From NCBI RefSeq assembly GCF_900167915.1, contig NZ_FUYM01000001.1:186001-250000 (forward strand): a stretch of 64,000 nucleotides of DNA, read 5' to 3'. Shown here one piece after another: positions 40,044 through 49,173 of the stretch; the first letter of the stretch is position 1; the number at the start of each line of letters is the position of its first letter. Under the pieces are notes generated by a model. It saw only the letters and a list, made by a program, of their open reading frames with translations. It had not been told where the DNA came from and ran no database searches. A program made the translations under genes and the position numbers. Source of the stretch: Rhizorhabdus histidinilytica. GTDB lineage: Bacteria > Pseudomonadota > Alphaproteobacteria > Sphingomonadales > Sphingomonadaceae.

Positions 40044-40762
40044 GGCGCGGGCTGGTCGGCGCGGCGCTGGCGCTCGCTTTGGTCGCGGCGGGGTTGACCG
40101 CCTATTGGGGCTGGCTCGGCTATTTCGGCGGCGACCTCTACGTGCCGATCCGGGCCGAACGCGCACCCGCACCGGCGCAAGCGGGGCTGGCCGCGGTGAT
40201 CGTCTCGGGCGACATGGGCTTCAAGGTCGGGATGGGCCGCCAGATCGCCGAGCGGCTGGCGGCCGACGGCGTTCCGGTGCTCGGGGTCAATTCGCTCGTC
40301 TATTTCCGCGAGCGCCGATCGCCTGCCCAGGTCCGCGCGCTGATCGAGGACGCGGTGCGGCGCGGGCTGGCCTTCGGCCATGCGCGGCGCCTGCTGCTGA
40401 TCGGCCAGTCCTATGGCGCGGACATGGTCCATGTCGGGCTGGTCGGCCTGCCGCCCGCGCTGCGCGCGAAGCTCGCCATGGTCGCGCTGGTCGTGCCGAC
40501 CGACACGGTGATCTACCGGGCGTCGCCGGCAGAGATGCTCGACCTGGTGCCCGCCGACGCGGCGGCGGTCGACACCGGCCGGCGGCTCGACTGGGTGCCG
40601 CTGCTCTGCGTCCAGGGGCGCGAGGAGGCCGACAGCCTCTGCCCGCTGCTCCACCAGCCCAACATGCGGCGGATCGCGATGCCGGGCGGTCATCCGCTGC
40701 GCCGCGACGCCGACGCCCTCTACCGCCACCTGACCGCCGCGCTGTCCGACGCGGGCGCATGA
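40040..40762 (+). CDS. VirJ-like single-domain alpha/beta hydrolase
   Basis: Protein of 240 aa, GTG 40040 overlapping the acvB stop by four bases. An N-terminal helix (VGAALALALVAAGLTAYWGW) anchors or exports it. The core has VIVSGDMGFK, the elbow LLIGQSYGADMVHV, VPTDTV and PGGHPLRRD. It corresponds to the second half of AcvB, so the pair is a tandem duplication within the family. A second aminoacyl-lipid hydrolase or a partner of AcvB are both possible. A strong terminator follows. Confidence 0.85.
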   Translation: MRRGLVGAALALALVAAGLTAYWGWLGYFGGDLYVPIRAERAPAPAQAGLAAVIVSGDMGFKVGMGRQIAERLAADGVPVLGVNSLVYFRERRSPAQVRALIEDAVRRGLAFGHARRLLLIGQSYGADMVHVGLVGLPPALRAKLAMVALVVPTDTVIYRASPAEMLDLVPADAAAVDTGRRLDWVPLLCVQGREEADSLCPLLHQPNMRRIAMPGGHPLRRDADALYRHLTAALSDAGA

Positions 40763-40765
40763 CAA

Positions 40766-40789
40766 AAAGGGCCACCGAAGTGGCCCTTT
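40766..40789. terminator. Bidirectional intrinsic terminator
   Basis: A perfect 10-bp stem, AAAGGGCCAC at 40766-40775 and GTGGCCCTTT at 40780-40789, closes a CGAA loop. Arm ends give A and T runs on both strands. It lies four nt after the VirJ-like stop and 30 nt past the end of the convergent small gene. Confidence 0.9.
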
Positions 40790-40819
40790 GCTGGAGGAGT
40801 AGGCGGCTGACCGGCGGAG

Positions 40820-41062
40820 TCAGCCCTTGGGATGCGCGGCCTTGGCGGCGGTCGGCTTGTGGGTCCGGTGATGTGCCGCGTGGCGGGTGGCATGATGCGT
40901 AGCGGCGGCCGGCCGGTCCATGCACTTGTCGGTGATCGTCTTCGAGCAGAAGGGCACGTCGCCGGTCGTGGTCGCGGCCTCGGCGGCGCCCATGACGATC
41001 GTGGTGCCAAGCCCCGCGATGGCGGTCGTCAGGGCCAGGAAACGGAAAGCGGTCTTCAACAT
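40820..41062 (-). CDS. Small exported histidine-rich protein
   Basis: Protein of 80 aa with a signal peptide (TAFRFLALTTAIAGLG...AAEA), two cysteines in PFCSKTITDKCMD that could form a disulfide, and a basic tail rich in His and Ala (THHATRHAAHHRTHK). The tail could bind metal or anionic surfaces. No family is recognised. It is a separate unit, convergent with the VirJ-like gene and ending at the shared terminator. Confidence 0.75.
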   Translation of the reverse strand: MLKTAFRFLALTTAIAGLGTTIVMGAAEAATTTGDVPFCSKTITDKCMDRPAAATHHATRHAAHHRTHKPTAAKAAHPKG

Positions 41063-41363
41063 GGTCCCATCCTTTTCTGTCGGGGACGAGGCGCGGTCGC
41101 GCTGTCCCGATGCCCGGAATGTGGACCCTCCGGCGGTCGAACGCACGTTAAGGCTCCGACAGGCGGAACTGAGGATTTTCATGTAAGATATTGAAATAGA
41201 AAAATCTATTTTCCGACCACGGGTCGCGGGAGGATTACAAATCGGTCATCATTGGCGGGGGCCGGAGCCGCGGCCGCCATCGAGATGCTCGCAATCGGCC
41301 GCATATCTGGTAGGATGACGGGATGTCCGTGATGCGGGTGGCCAGCCAGATGATCGAGGCCAG
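41063..41363. other. Divergent intergenic region before the AraC gene
   Basis: This 301-bp gap has no gene. The AT-rich part at 41181-41215 contains a small inverted repeat, AAATAGA-AAAA-TCTATTT (41194-41211), likely promoter material. GGTAGGATGA at 41309-41318 recurs at 42424-42433 before the TonB receptor, suggesting autoregulation by the AraC protein. Confidence 0.5.
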
Positions 41364-42377
41364 ATGATCGAGGAACGCAAGGTCTGGACCCCGGGCGACC
41401 TTCCGCTCGACCGTTGGAACCGCTTCGCCAGCACCGAGATCGACGCGGTCCACCAGCATATGGTGCACGCCTTCTGCCCCCACGACCTGTCGACCGAAGG
41501 CGGAGTGCCGCCGATCGCCTTCCGCCACAACCAGGCGACCCTGCGGTCGAGCACCTTCAACGCGACCGACTATGGCCTGCCCTATGGCCGGGTGTCCGTG
41601 TCGATCCCGCCTGCCGAGCATTGCTTCCTCGTCCAGTTCGTCCTTAGCGGGCAGGCACAGTTCGCGCACCAGGGGCGAACCTTCGTGCTGCGCCCCGGCC
41701 AGATGTCGGTGCTGAGTCCGCACGAGCCGATCCGCCAGATCACCGACGCCGGCTGCCGCCACTTCACGGTCAAGCTTGATCGTCCGCATCTCGAAAGGCT
41801 GCTTCACGAGGATTTCGGCCATCGCACCCGGCCGCTGATCTTCTCGCCAGATCCGATCGCGATCGACGGGCTCGCCGGCTCCTTCGCGCAGTTCGTGCGC
41901 GCGGTGGTCGAGGACATGGACGACGGCGATTCCGGCTTCGTCCACCCGCGCGCGATCGGCACGACCGAGGAGATGCTGGGCCGGCTGCTGCTCACCTCCG
42001 TCCCGCACAATTATTCGCATGACTATGCGATGGAGCCGCGCAACGTCGCGACGCCCTATTATGTGCGCCGTGCCGAGGAACTGATCCGCGAGCGCTATCA
42101 TGAGCAGCTCACCCTGTCCGACCTGATTAGCGCTTCGGGCGTCAGCGGCCGTTCGCTGCATTTCGGTTTCCGGCGGTTCCGCGACGACAGCCCGATGGGC
42201 TATCTCAAGCGCTACCGGCTCGAACGCGCGCGTGCGATGCTCAAGGAGATGCAAGGCAGCGGCGTGACGGTGACCGAGGTCGCATTGGCCAACGGCTTCC
42301 TCCATCCGAGCAAATTCTCGCAGGACTATGCCCGCCGCTTCGGTGAGCTGCCGTCCTTCACGCTGAAAAAGGCCTGA
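41364..42377 (+). CDS. AraC-family transcriptional regulator
   Basis: Protein of 337 aa, GAGG seven nt before ATG 41364. The N-terminal half is the AraC-binding-like cupin domain (FLVQFVLSGQAQFAHQG, LRPGQMSVLSPHEPI). The C-terminal double helix-turn-helix has LTLSDLISASGVSGRSLHFG and VTEVALANGFLHPSKFSQDY. It lies directly upstream of the TonB receptor and oxidation genes, as the AraC-type pegR controls the peg operon in sphingomonads. Paired TTGCCAA sites before the receptor are its likely binding place. Confidence 0.93.
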   Translation: MIEERKVWTPGDLPLDRWNRFASTEIDAVHQHMVHAFCPHDLSTEGGVPPIAFRHNQATLRSSTFNATDYGLPYGRVSVSIPPAEHCFLVQFVLSGQAQFAHQGRTFVLRPGQMSVLSPHEPIRQITDAGCRHFTVKLDRPHLERLLHEDFGHRTRPLIFSPDPIAIDGLAGSFAQFVRAVVEDMDDGDSGFVHPRAIGTTEEMLGRLLLTSVPHNYSHDYAMEPRNVATPYYVRRAEELIRERYHEQLTLSDLISASGVSGRSLHFGFRRFRDDSPMGYLKRYRLERARAMLKEMQGSGVTVTEVALANGFLHPSKFSQDYARRFGELPSFTLKKA

Positions 42378-42413
42378 TCGCGTCCGACCGTGCATCGGCG
42401 TGCGCGGCGAATC

Positions 42414-42440
42414 TTGCCAATCGGGTAGGATGATTGCCAA
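42414..42440. promoter_or_regulatory. Putative AraC operator: TTGCCAA direct repeat, 20-bp period
   Basis: TTGCCAA occurs at 42414-42420 and 42434-42440, with GGTAGGATGA between (42424-42433). Two same-direction sites about two helical turns apart is the usual AraC arrangement. It lies 130 bp before the TonB receptor start; GGTAGGATGA also occurs upstream of the regulator itself. Confidence 0.5.
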
Positions 42441-42565
42441 GGCGGTATAGCCGCCCCTCGCGGGATGCCACACAGATGCGTCACGACGATGACGCGAATA
42501 TACGCGCCACGCCGCAGGTAGGAAACGCACGTCGCGCTCCGGCGCCGCCAACCTCGGGGGCTTTC

Positions 42566-44887
42566 ATGACCAGATCCTTTGTTTCGACCTCCTCCACCAT
42601 CGCCCTGACCGTCGCCGCCATGCTGGCGAGCGCTCCGGTCGCCGCGCAGGAAGCGGCGAGCGCCCCGGCCGCGGCCGAAGCCGACAATGGCGGCCTGGCC
42701 GAGATCGTCGTCACCGCGCAGAAGCGCGAGCAGAACCTCCAGAAGGTCGGCATCTCCGTCACCGCCGTTTCGGGCGACCAGATCCTCGAGCGCGGCATCT
42801 CCAACAGCATCGACCTGATCACCCGCACGCCGAGCGTCGACAATTATTCGCCCTACGGCCCGGGTTCGAGCGCCAATATCGTCATCCGCGGCATCGGCCT
42901 CAACGACTTCGGCGAAGGCCATGAGGCGCCGGTCACCGTCTATGTCGACGAATTCTACGTCGTGAACGTGCCGGCGGTCGACTTCGCGCTGTTCGATCTC
43001 GACCGCGCCGAGATTCTGCGCGGGCCGCAGGGCACACTGTTCGGCCGCAACTCGACCGGCGGCCTCGTCCATTACGTCACCAAGAAGCCGACGCAGGAAG
43101 CGGGCGGCTTCGTCAAGGGTACCTATGCCCGCTTCAACGAATTGAAGCTCGAAGGCGGCGTCACCGCGCCGCTGACCGACACGCTGTCGGCGCGCCTGTC
43201 CTTCCTGTCGCACCACAGCGACGGCTACATCAAGAACCTCAATCCGCAGTTCGCCAAGGACAAGGGCGGCCAGGCCGGCACCGACGCGGTCCGCCTCCAG
43301 CTCCGCTATGACGACGGCGACTGGGACGTTCTGCTGAAGGGCGAATATGGCCGGACCGACAAGGTCCACACCTATTATGAGCAGACCCCCAGCCTGCGCG
43401 ATCCGGTGACGGGCCTCGGCTCGGCCGATCCTACAGGGGTCGACGACGCCGGCTATAACGAGGCCAATTTCGGCGCGGGCAAGCGCAACGTCGCCTATAC
43501 CAGCAATCCGCAGCGGCTGAAGTCGAAGGGCTCCACCGCACTGCTGCGCGCCGAGCGCGACTTCGGCGATATCAGCTTCACCTCGCTGACCGGCTACATG
43601 CACTTCACACGCAACCTTGACGAGGATTGCGACGCCAGCCCCAACACGATCTGCGTCGCGACCTTCCCGTACAAGAGCGACACCGCGACCCAGGAATTCC
43701 GCGCCTTCGGCAAGGGCGACGGCTTCAACTGGACGGCGGGCGTCTATGGCCTCTATTCGAAGGCGCGCAACAATCCGAATGCGACCTTCAACGTGCCGGT
43801 GTCGGGTGATACCGCGGTCGATCCGGTGACGGGCCTGTACAACGGCGCCTTCTTCCCGATCAATCTGGCGGCCAACTGGAAGATGCGGACCACCTCGGTC
43901 GCCGCCTTCGCGCAGGGCGAGGTCGAACTCACCGACCGGCTGACCTTCACCCTCGGCGGCCGCATCACCCGCGACAGCAAGAAGTTCAACGAGCGCGACA
44001 ACGCCTCGCTGCGCAGCTGCCCGGGCTTCCCGATCCCGACCAACTGCTTCCTTCCGCCGAACGGACCGGGTATCGCCAACCCCTATCGCGACACCTACAA
44101 GAAGACGCTGATCTCGGGTAAGGCCGCGCTCGACTTCCAGGTGAACGCCGACCTGCTGCTGTTCGCCAGCGTGTCGCGCGGCACCAAGGCCGGCGGTTTC
44201 AACAACGGTTTCTATCCGGGCGGGGTCAGCACCGCACAGATCCCGTATCGCGACGAGAACGTCATCGCCTATGAGATCGGCGAGAAGGCGACGCTGTTCG
44301 ATCGCAAGCTGCGGTTCAACACCTCTTTCTTCTACTATGACTATAACCGCTACCAGACCTTCAACTTCGAAGGGATCGGCGGCCTGCTGACCAACCAGAG
44401 CGCCAATGCCTATGGCGCCGAGGTCGAGATCCAGGCGGCCCCGGTCGATAATCTGGAGCTGCGCTTCGGCGGTTCGTGGCTGGAGACGAAGATCAAGGAC
44501 GTTCGCAACGGCGTGCCGGGCGGCGGGGTCTATGTCGCCGACCGCGAGATGTCGAACGCGCCGAAATGGACCGCGAACGGCGCGATCGCCTACACCGTGC
44601 CGCTCGCCAACGACCGCTCGCTGGTGTTCAACTGGGACTGGAACTATCGCTCCAGCCGCTACTCGAACAACTTCAACGATCCGTCGGTGAAGATGCCGGG
44701 CTATTTCAAGCATAATGCCGACATCTCGTTCAACGTGAACGAGAACTGGCAGCTCCAGGCCTTCGTCCGCAACATCGGCAACAAGCTGGCGATCACCAAG
44801 GCGTTCCAGTTCAACGACCTCGGCTATGTCCAGTATATCTACTCCGAGCCGCGGGTGTTCGGCGCGAGCGCGCTGTACCGCTTCTGA
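42566..44887 (+). CDS. TonB-dependent outer-membrane receptor of the alcohol-oxidation cluster
   Basis: Protein of 773 aa from ATG 42566; the signal peptide ends LASAPVAAQE. TonB-box region AEIVVTAQKREQNLQ, plug motif RAEILRGPQGTLFGRNSTGG and barrel end VFGASALYRF are clear. It is the first structural gene after the AraC regulator, with a hairpin between it and the permease. By analogy with pegB it could import a large alcohol or polyether, but the barrel sequence does not reveal the ligand. Confidence 0.95.
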   Translation: MTRSFVSTSSTIALTVAAMLASAPVAAQEAASAPAAAEADNGGLAEIVVTAQKREQNLQKVGISVTAVSGDQILERGISNSIDLITRTPSVDNYSPYGPGSSANIVIRGIGLNDFGEGHEAPVTVYVDEFYVVNVPAVDFALFDLDRAEILRGPQGTLFGRNSTGGLVHYVTKKPTQEAGGFVKGTYARFNELKLEGGVTAPLTDTLSARLSFLSHHSDGYIKNLNPQFAKDKGGQAGTDAVRLQLRYDDGDWDVLLKGEYGRTDKVHTYYEQTPSLRDPVTGLGSADPTGVDDAGYNEANFGAGKRNVAYTSNPQRLKSKGSTALLRAERDFGDISFTSLTGYMHFTRNLDEDCDASPNTICVATFPYKSDTATQEFRAFGKGDGFNWTAGVYGLYSKARNNPNATFNVPVSGDTAVDPVTGLYNGAFFPINLAANWKMRTTSVAAFAQGEVELTDRLTFTLGGRITRDSKKFNERDNASLRSCPGFPIPTNCFLPPNGPGIANPYRDTYKKTLISGKAALDFQVNADLLLFASVSRGTKAGGFNNGFYPGGVSTAQIPYRDENVIAYEIGEKATLFDRKLRFNTSFFYYDYNRYQTFNFEGIGGLLTNQSANAYGAEVEIQAAPVDNLELRFGGSWLETKIKDVRNGVPGGGVYVADREMSNAPKWTANGAIAYTVPLANDRSLVFNWDWNYRSSRYSNNFNDPSVKMPGYFKHNADISFNVNENWQLQAFVRNIGNKLAITKAFQFNDLGYVQYIYSEPRVFGASALYRF

Positions 44888-44893
44888 TCATCC

Positions 44894-44919
44894 GTGCGGG
44901 GCGCTTCGGCGTCCCGCAC
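44894..44919 (+). promoter_or_regulatory. Intra-operon hairpin with TTCG tetraloop
   Basis: Arms 44894-44904 and 44909-44919 pair over 11 bp (one G-T) around the extra-stable TTCG loop. No T-run follows, so it is not a simple terminator. Located seven nt after the receptor stop, it may protect the receptor mRNA 3' end and lower expression of the following genes. Confidence 0.7.
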
Positions 44920-44935
44920 CCGTCGAGGGCGCAGC

Positions 44936-46117
44936 ATGGGGAAGAGCGGACAGAATCGGGCGATCGACGGCGCGGCGGGGCAGGACGGCCTCGCCGCGCT
45001 GATCACGCTCGGCACGGCGGGGGTGATGACCTTCCTGGCGATGCCCGTGATCGCCGCCGCGCTGGTCAATGTGCTTGGCGCCAGCGAACGCGACGTCGGC
45101 CTCTTCTCGACGATCCAGCTCATCACCTTGTCATGCGGCTGCCTGCTCAGCACCTTCCTGCCGCGCGGGCAGTTCCGCCGTTTCGGTATCGCCGCGCTCG
45201 TGGTGATGATCGTCTGCGACCTGCTCTGCCTCACCCGGCCGGGCTGGACGGCCTTCCTCATCCTGCGCGGCATCGGCGGCGCGGCCGGCGGGGTGGCGGT
45301 GTCGCAGGCGACCGCGGCGATGGCGCGCACCCGCAACGCCGAACGCAGCTTCGGCCTGTTCCTCGCGCTCCAGACCGTGCTGTCGATCGTCTGCGTCTAT
45401 GCGATGCCGCCGATCATCGGCGCTTTCGGCTTCGCCGCCGCCTATAGCGTGCTGCTCGCCTTCGACATCCTCGCCCTCGCGCTCGTGGCCACCCGGCTAA
45501 GGACGATCAGCGCGGCGGAGGAGCATGACGCCATGCCCGGCAACGACCTTGCCGGATGGCTGCGCAGCGGCGGCATGCTGGTGTCGATCCTCTGCTTCTT
45601 CATCGGCGTCGGCGCGCTATGGACCTTCCTCGCCCTGCTCGGGCAGGGGATCGGCCTCGGCGAGGCGCAGGTCGCGCTGGTCCTCAGCATCTCCAAGCTG
45701 GTCGCCTTTGCGGCCTCCTTCCTGCCCGGCATCGTCGGCGGCCGCTTCGGCCGGATCGTGCCGATCGTCGCGGCGGCGGCGGTGCTGGTCGCGGCGGTGC
45801 AGGTCTATGCGGTGGCCGGAAGCTTCGCGCTCTTCGTCCTCGCCACCGCCATGTTCAGCTTCGGCTGGTACGTCATCTATCCCTTCCAGCTCGGCGCGCT
45901 GGGGCAGGTCGACCATGACGGCCGGCCGATGCTCGCCGCCGCCGCGCTGACCGGCGCCGGGCTCGGCCTGGGGCCGGCGCTGACCGTGCTCGGTCCGGGC
46001 GGCCCGGCCGGCATCTATCTGATCGCGACGCTGGCCTTCCTAGGCGCCGGGCTGTTCGCGATCGCCGCGCTGCTGCGCCCGTCCTCTCCGGCTCCCATCC
46101 TCGCACAAGGTTCGTGA
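44936..46117 (+). CDS. MFS transporter
   Basis: Protein of 393 aa from ATG 44936 (GAGGG upstream). Twelve hydrophobic segments alternate with short basic loops (RGQFRRFG, ARTRNAERSFG, GGRFGRIVP), the usual MFS plan. Its class is not obvious; sugar or organic-acid permeases are closest in look. In the peg operon a permease lies at the equivalent place. It shares one base with the aldehyde dehydrogenase start. Confidence 0.88.
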   Translation: MGKSGQNRAIDGAAGQDGLAALITLGTAGVMTFLAMPVIAAALVNVLGASERDVGLFSTIQLITLSCGCLLSTFLPRGQFRRFGIAALVVMIVCDLLCLTRPGWTAFLILRGIGGAAGGVAVSQATAAMARTRNAERSFGLFLALQTVLSIVCVYAMPPIIGAFGFAAAYSVLLAFDILALALVATRLRTISAAEEHDAMPGNDLAGWLRSGGMLVSILCFFIGVGALWTFLALLGQGIGLGEAQVALVLSISKLVAFAASFLPGIVGGRFGRIVPIVAAAAVLVAAVQVYAVAGSFALFVLATAMFSFGWYVIYPFQLGALGQVDHDGRPMLAAAALTGAGLGLGPALTVLGPGGPAGIYLIATLAFLGAGLFAIAALLRPSSPAPILAQGS

Positions 46118-47622
46118 TGACCCTCGCCAACGACTATAGCCTGCTGTCCGACGCCGCCCGCGCCTTCGCGAGCGGCAGGCGGGAGCTGTTCATCGACGGC
46201 GAGTGGCGGGCGCCGCGCGCCGGCCGCTACCGCCCGGTGATCGACCCCAGCCATGGCGGTGCGATCGCCGAGGTCGCCGAGGCCGACGCGGCCGATGTCG
46301 ACGATGCGGTCCGCGCCGCGCGCCGCGCCTTCGAAAGCGGCCCCTGGCCGGCGATGCGCCCGCACGAGCGCGAGGCGCTGATGCTCAAGCTTGCCGAGCT
46401 GATCGCTGCCGAGGCCGCGACCATCGCGCAGATCGAGACGGTCAACAGCGGCAAGCTGATCCAGAACACGCGCCTGTTCGACGCCGACTTCTCGGTTTAC
46501 ACGCTCCGCTACATGGCCGGCTGGGCGACCAAGCTCCACGGCAAGACCATGGAGCTGTCGGTGCCCTATCTGCCGGGCGCGCGCTTCTCGGGCTTCACCC
46601 GGCTCCAGCCGCTCGGCGTCGTCGCGGGCATCACGCCGTGGAACGTGCCGCTGTGCGAGGCGGTGTGGAAGCTGGCGCCGGTGCTCGCCACCGGCTGCAC
46701 CATCGTCCTCAAGCCCGCCGAGCAGACTCCGCTCACCACGCTCCGCCTCGCCGAGCTGTGCGCCGAGGCGGGCATCCCGGCCGGCGTCGTCAACGTCGTC
46801 ACCGGCAGCGGCGCGGTCGCCGGCGCGGCGCTGGTCGAGCATCCGGGGGTCGACAAGATCAACTTCACCGGATCGACCGAGGTCGGCCGGATCATCGCCG
46901 GATCGGCCGGCCCGCGCCTCAAGAAGTACAATCTCGAACTCGGCGGCAAGTCGCCGGTGGTGATCGCCGCCGACGCCGATCTGGGCGCGGCGATCCCCGG
47001 CGCGGCCTGGGCGATCCTCGGCAATCACGGCCAGAATTGCTGCGCCGGATCGCGGCTCTACGTCCATCGCAGCATCTTCGACAAGGTCGTCGAGGGCGTC
47101 GCGGAGATCGCCGCGAGCCTGAAGATCGGCCCTGGCCTCGATCCCTCGACCGGCCTCGGCCCGATGGTCAGCCATGCGCATCGCGACCGGGTGCTCGGCT
47201 ATGTCGAGCGCGGCGTCGCCGACGGCGCCTCGCTGTTCTTCGGCGGCGAGGCGGTCGACGATCCCGGCGCCTATCTGCGTCCGGCTATCATCGTCGGTGC
47301 CCGGCCGACCGACGCCGTGGTGCAGGAGGAGATTTTCGGCCCCGTCCTCGTCGCGACGCCGTTCGACGACATGGATGGCGTGATGCCGCAGCTCAACGGC
47401 ACCAGCTTCGGCCTGGGCGCCAGCATATGGTCGCGCGACTTCGACCTGATCGAGGATTTCGTCGATCGGGTGCAGGCGGGCACCGTCTGGATCAACAACC
47501 ACAACACGCTCGACCTGTCGCTGCCCTTCGGCGGCTGGAAACAGTCGGGCGTCGGCCATGAGCTGGGCGAGGAGGGGCTGATGTCGCACCTCGCGATCAA
47601 GGCCGGCGTGGTCAGGCGCTGA
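46117..47622 (+). CDS. NAD(P)-dependent aldehyde dehydrogenase
   Basis: Protein of 501 aa (a GTG at 46114 is also possible). The ALDH motifs are intact: ITPWNVPL, INFTGSTEVGR, general base Glu274 in LELGGKSPVV and nucleophile Cys308 in GQNCCAGSR; EEIFGPVL and NNHNTLDLSLPFGGWKQSG follow. It would oxidise the aldehyde formed by the GMC dehydrogenase to the acid. Coupled to the MFS gene by a one-base overlap and 13 nt before the flavoprotein. Confidence 0.95.
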   Translation: MTLANDYSLLSDAARAFASGRRELFIDGEWRAPRAGRYRPVIDPSHGGAIAEVAEADAADVDDAVRAARRAFESGPWPAMRPHEREALMLKLAELIAAEAATIAQIETVNSGKLIQNTRLFDADFSVYTLRYMAGWATKLHGKTMELSVPYLPGARFSGFTRLQPLGVVAGITPWNVPLCEAVWKLAPVLATGCTIVLKPAEQTPLTTLRLAELCAEAGIPAGVVNVVTGSGAVAGAALVEHPGVDKINFTGSTEVGRIIAGSAGPRLKKYNLELGGKSPVVIAADADLGAAIPGAAWAILGNHGQNCCAGSRLYVHRSIFDKVVEGVAEIAASLKIGPGLDPSTGLGPMVSHAHRDRVLGYVERGVADGASLFFGGEAVDDPGAYLRPAIIVGARPTDAVVQEEIFGPVLVATPFDDMDGVMPQLNGTSFGLGASIWSRDFDLIEDFVDRVQAGTVWINNHNTLDLSLPFGGWKQSGVGHELGEEGLMSHLAIKAGVVRR

Positions 47623-47635
47623 CGGGAAGGGCGAT

Positions 47636-49162
47636 ATGATCCTCGACAAACCCCTCGCACTGCCGAAGCTCGATCGCCGCGGCTTCCTGGCCGGCACGGC
47701 GACGCTCGCCACCTTGTCGGCGGCGGGCCTGATGCCGATGGCGGCGGCCGGCGCCGCGGTCGACGCCAGGGAGGTCGAGCGGCTCCAGGCCAAGGTGAAG
47801 GGCAAGGTCGTCGCCCGCGACACCGAGCTGTACGAGCCGTGGCGGCGGAGCATGATCTGGCAGACCCAGAAATTCCCGCGCAACCCTGAGATCATCGTCC
47901 AGGCCGAAAGCGTCGAGGACGTGGTCGCCGCGGTCAACCATGCGCGCGAGAACAAGCGGCGCATCACCACCCGCGCGGGCGGGCACAGCTTCTGCGGCTG
48001 CTTCATGCGCGACGACGGCATGCTGGTCGACGTGTCGCGCCTGTCGACGATCGAGATCGATGCGGCGAAGCGCGAGGCGATCGTCGGCCCCGGCGTGATC
48101 GGCCGGCGGTTGCAGGAGGAACTGGGCCGGCAGGGGCTGGCCTTCCCGACCGCGCATTGCGGCATGGTGCCGATCAGCGGCTTCCTGCTCGGCGGCGGGC
48201 TCGGCTGGAACGGCAATGCCTGGGGCGGGATGAGCGTCTACAATATCCTGGAGGTCGAGATCGTCACCGCCGACGGCCAGGTGCGAACCGCGAGCGAGAC
48301 CGAGAACCCGGACCTGTTCTGGGCGGTGCGCGGCGGCGGTCCCGGCCTGTTCGGGGTGGTCACGAGGTTCAAGCTGCGCGTCCACCCCGCGCCGAAGGCG
48401 ATGCGCTCGCACACCTATATCTTCCCCTTCACCGCGAGCGCCGATGTCGCCGCCGCGATGGAGGAGATCGGGCCGAAGCTGCCGCTGAACGTCGAGCTGA
48501 TCGGCGTCATCACCGCCGCACCGCCGGGCATGGAGAAGGCCTGCAGCGCCGCCGGCTGCGATCAGGTGTTCATCCTGCAGAGCGTCGCTTTCGTCGACAG
48601 CGAGGCGGCGGCGCTGGCGGGCATGGCCCCGCTGAAGGACCATCCGGTCACGAAGCGCGCGATCGCCAAGATCGAGAACGCCCAGGAGAGCTTCGAGAAT
48701 CTCTATTACGGCAACGAGGTGCCGTTCCCGCAGCGCCGCTATTGCGTCGACAACATCTATACGGACAGCCTCGCCAAGCCGATCGAGGTGTTCATCCGCC
48801 GCATGCCGCAGTCGCCGTCGCGCGTCACCGCGCCGGTGCTGCTCTACAAGGGGCGGCCCGAATTGCCCGACGGCGCCTGCGCGACCAAGGGCAATTTCTA
48901 CGTCTCCTGCTACGCGCAGTGGGACGATCCGGCGGCCGACAAGGCCAACAAGGACTTCATGATCGCGATGTACGAGGAGCTGCAGCCGCTCGGCACCGGC
49001 AGCTACATCAACGAGCTGAACCAGGAAGGCCGCATCCACCGCATCCGCGAATGCTACACCGCCGACGGCTGGCGGAAGCTGGGCGAGCTGCGGCGGAAAT
49101 ATGACCCCGGCCTCGTCTTCCACACCTTCTACGGGCTCGAGCCCGACCGTCCCCAAGCCTGA
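47636..49162 (+). CDS. Tat-exported FAD-linked oxidase, berberine-bridge-enzyme type
   Basis: Protein of 508 aa. The N-terminus carries a twin-arginine signal (DRRGFLAGTATLATLS). The FAD-binding PCMH domain has TRAGGHSFCG and TAHCGMVPISGFLLGGG, whose His and Cys match the two residues that hold FAD covalently in BBE enzymes; the BBE C-terminal region ends YDPGLVFHTFYGLEPD. It would oxidise an alcohol, sugar or amine in the periplasm. The neighbouring cytochrome c lipoprotein could accept its electrons. Confidence 0.9.
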   Translation: MILDKPLALPKLDRRGFLAGTATLATLSAAGLMPMAAAGAAVDAREVERLQAKVKGKVVARDTELYEPWRRSMIWQTQKFPRNPEIIVQAESVEDVVAAVNHARENKRRITTRAGGHSFCGCFMRDDGMLVDVSRLSTIEIDAAKREAIVGPGVIGRRLQEELGRQGLAFPTAHCGMVPISGFLLGGGLGWNGNAWGGMSVYNILEVEIVTADGQVRTASETENPDLFWAVRGGGPGLFGVVTRFKLRVHPAPKAMRSHTYIFPFTASADVAAAMEEIGPKLPLNVELIGVITAAPPGMEKACSAAGCDQVFILQSVAFVDSEAAALAGMAPLKDHPVTKRAIAKIENAQESFENLYYGNEVPFPQRRYCVDNIYTDSLAKPIEVFIRRMPQSPSRVTAPVLLYKGRPELPDGACATKGNFYVSCYAQWDDPAADKANKDFMIAMYEELQPLGTGSYINELNQEGRIHRIRECYTADGWRKLGELRRKYDPGLVFHTFYGLEPDRPQA

Positions 49163-49173
49163 GAGGAAAGATC

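Noticed and set aside
42326-44713. 795-codon open frame on the minus strand opposite the AraC 3' end and TonB receptor
   Set aside because: Shadow of real coding sequence with the typical Asp/Val/Arg-rich composition.
46015-48216. 733-codon open frame on the minus strand across the aldehyde dehydrogenase
   Set aside because: It lies opposite two genes with intact catalytic motifs, and its product has no fold signature or ribosome binding site.
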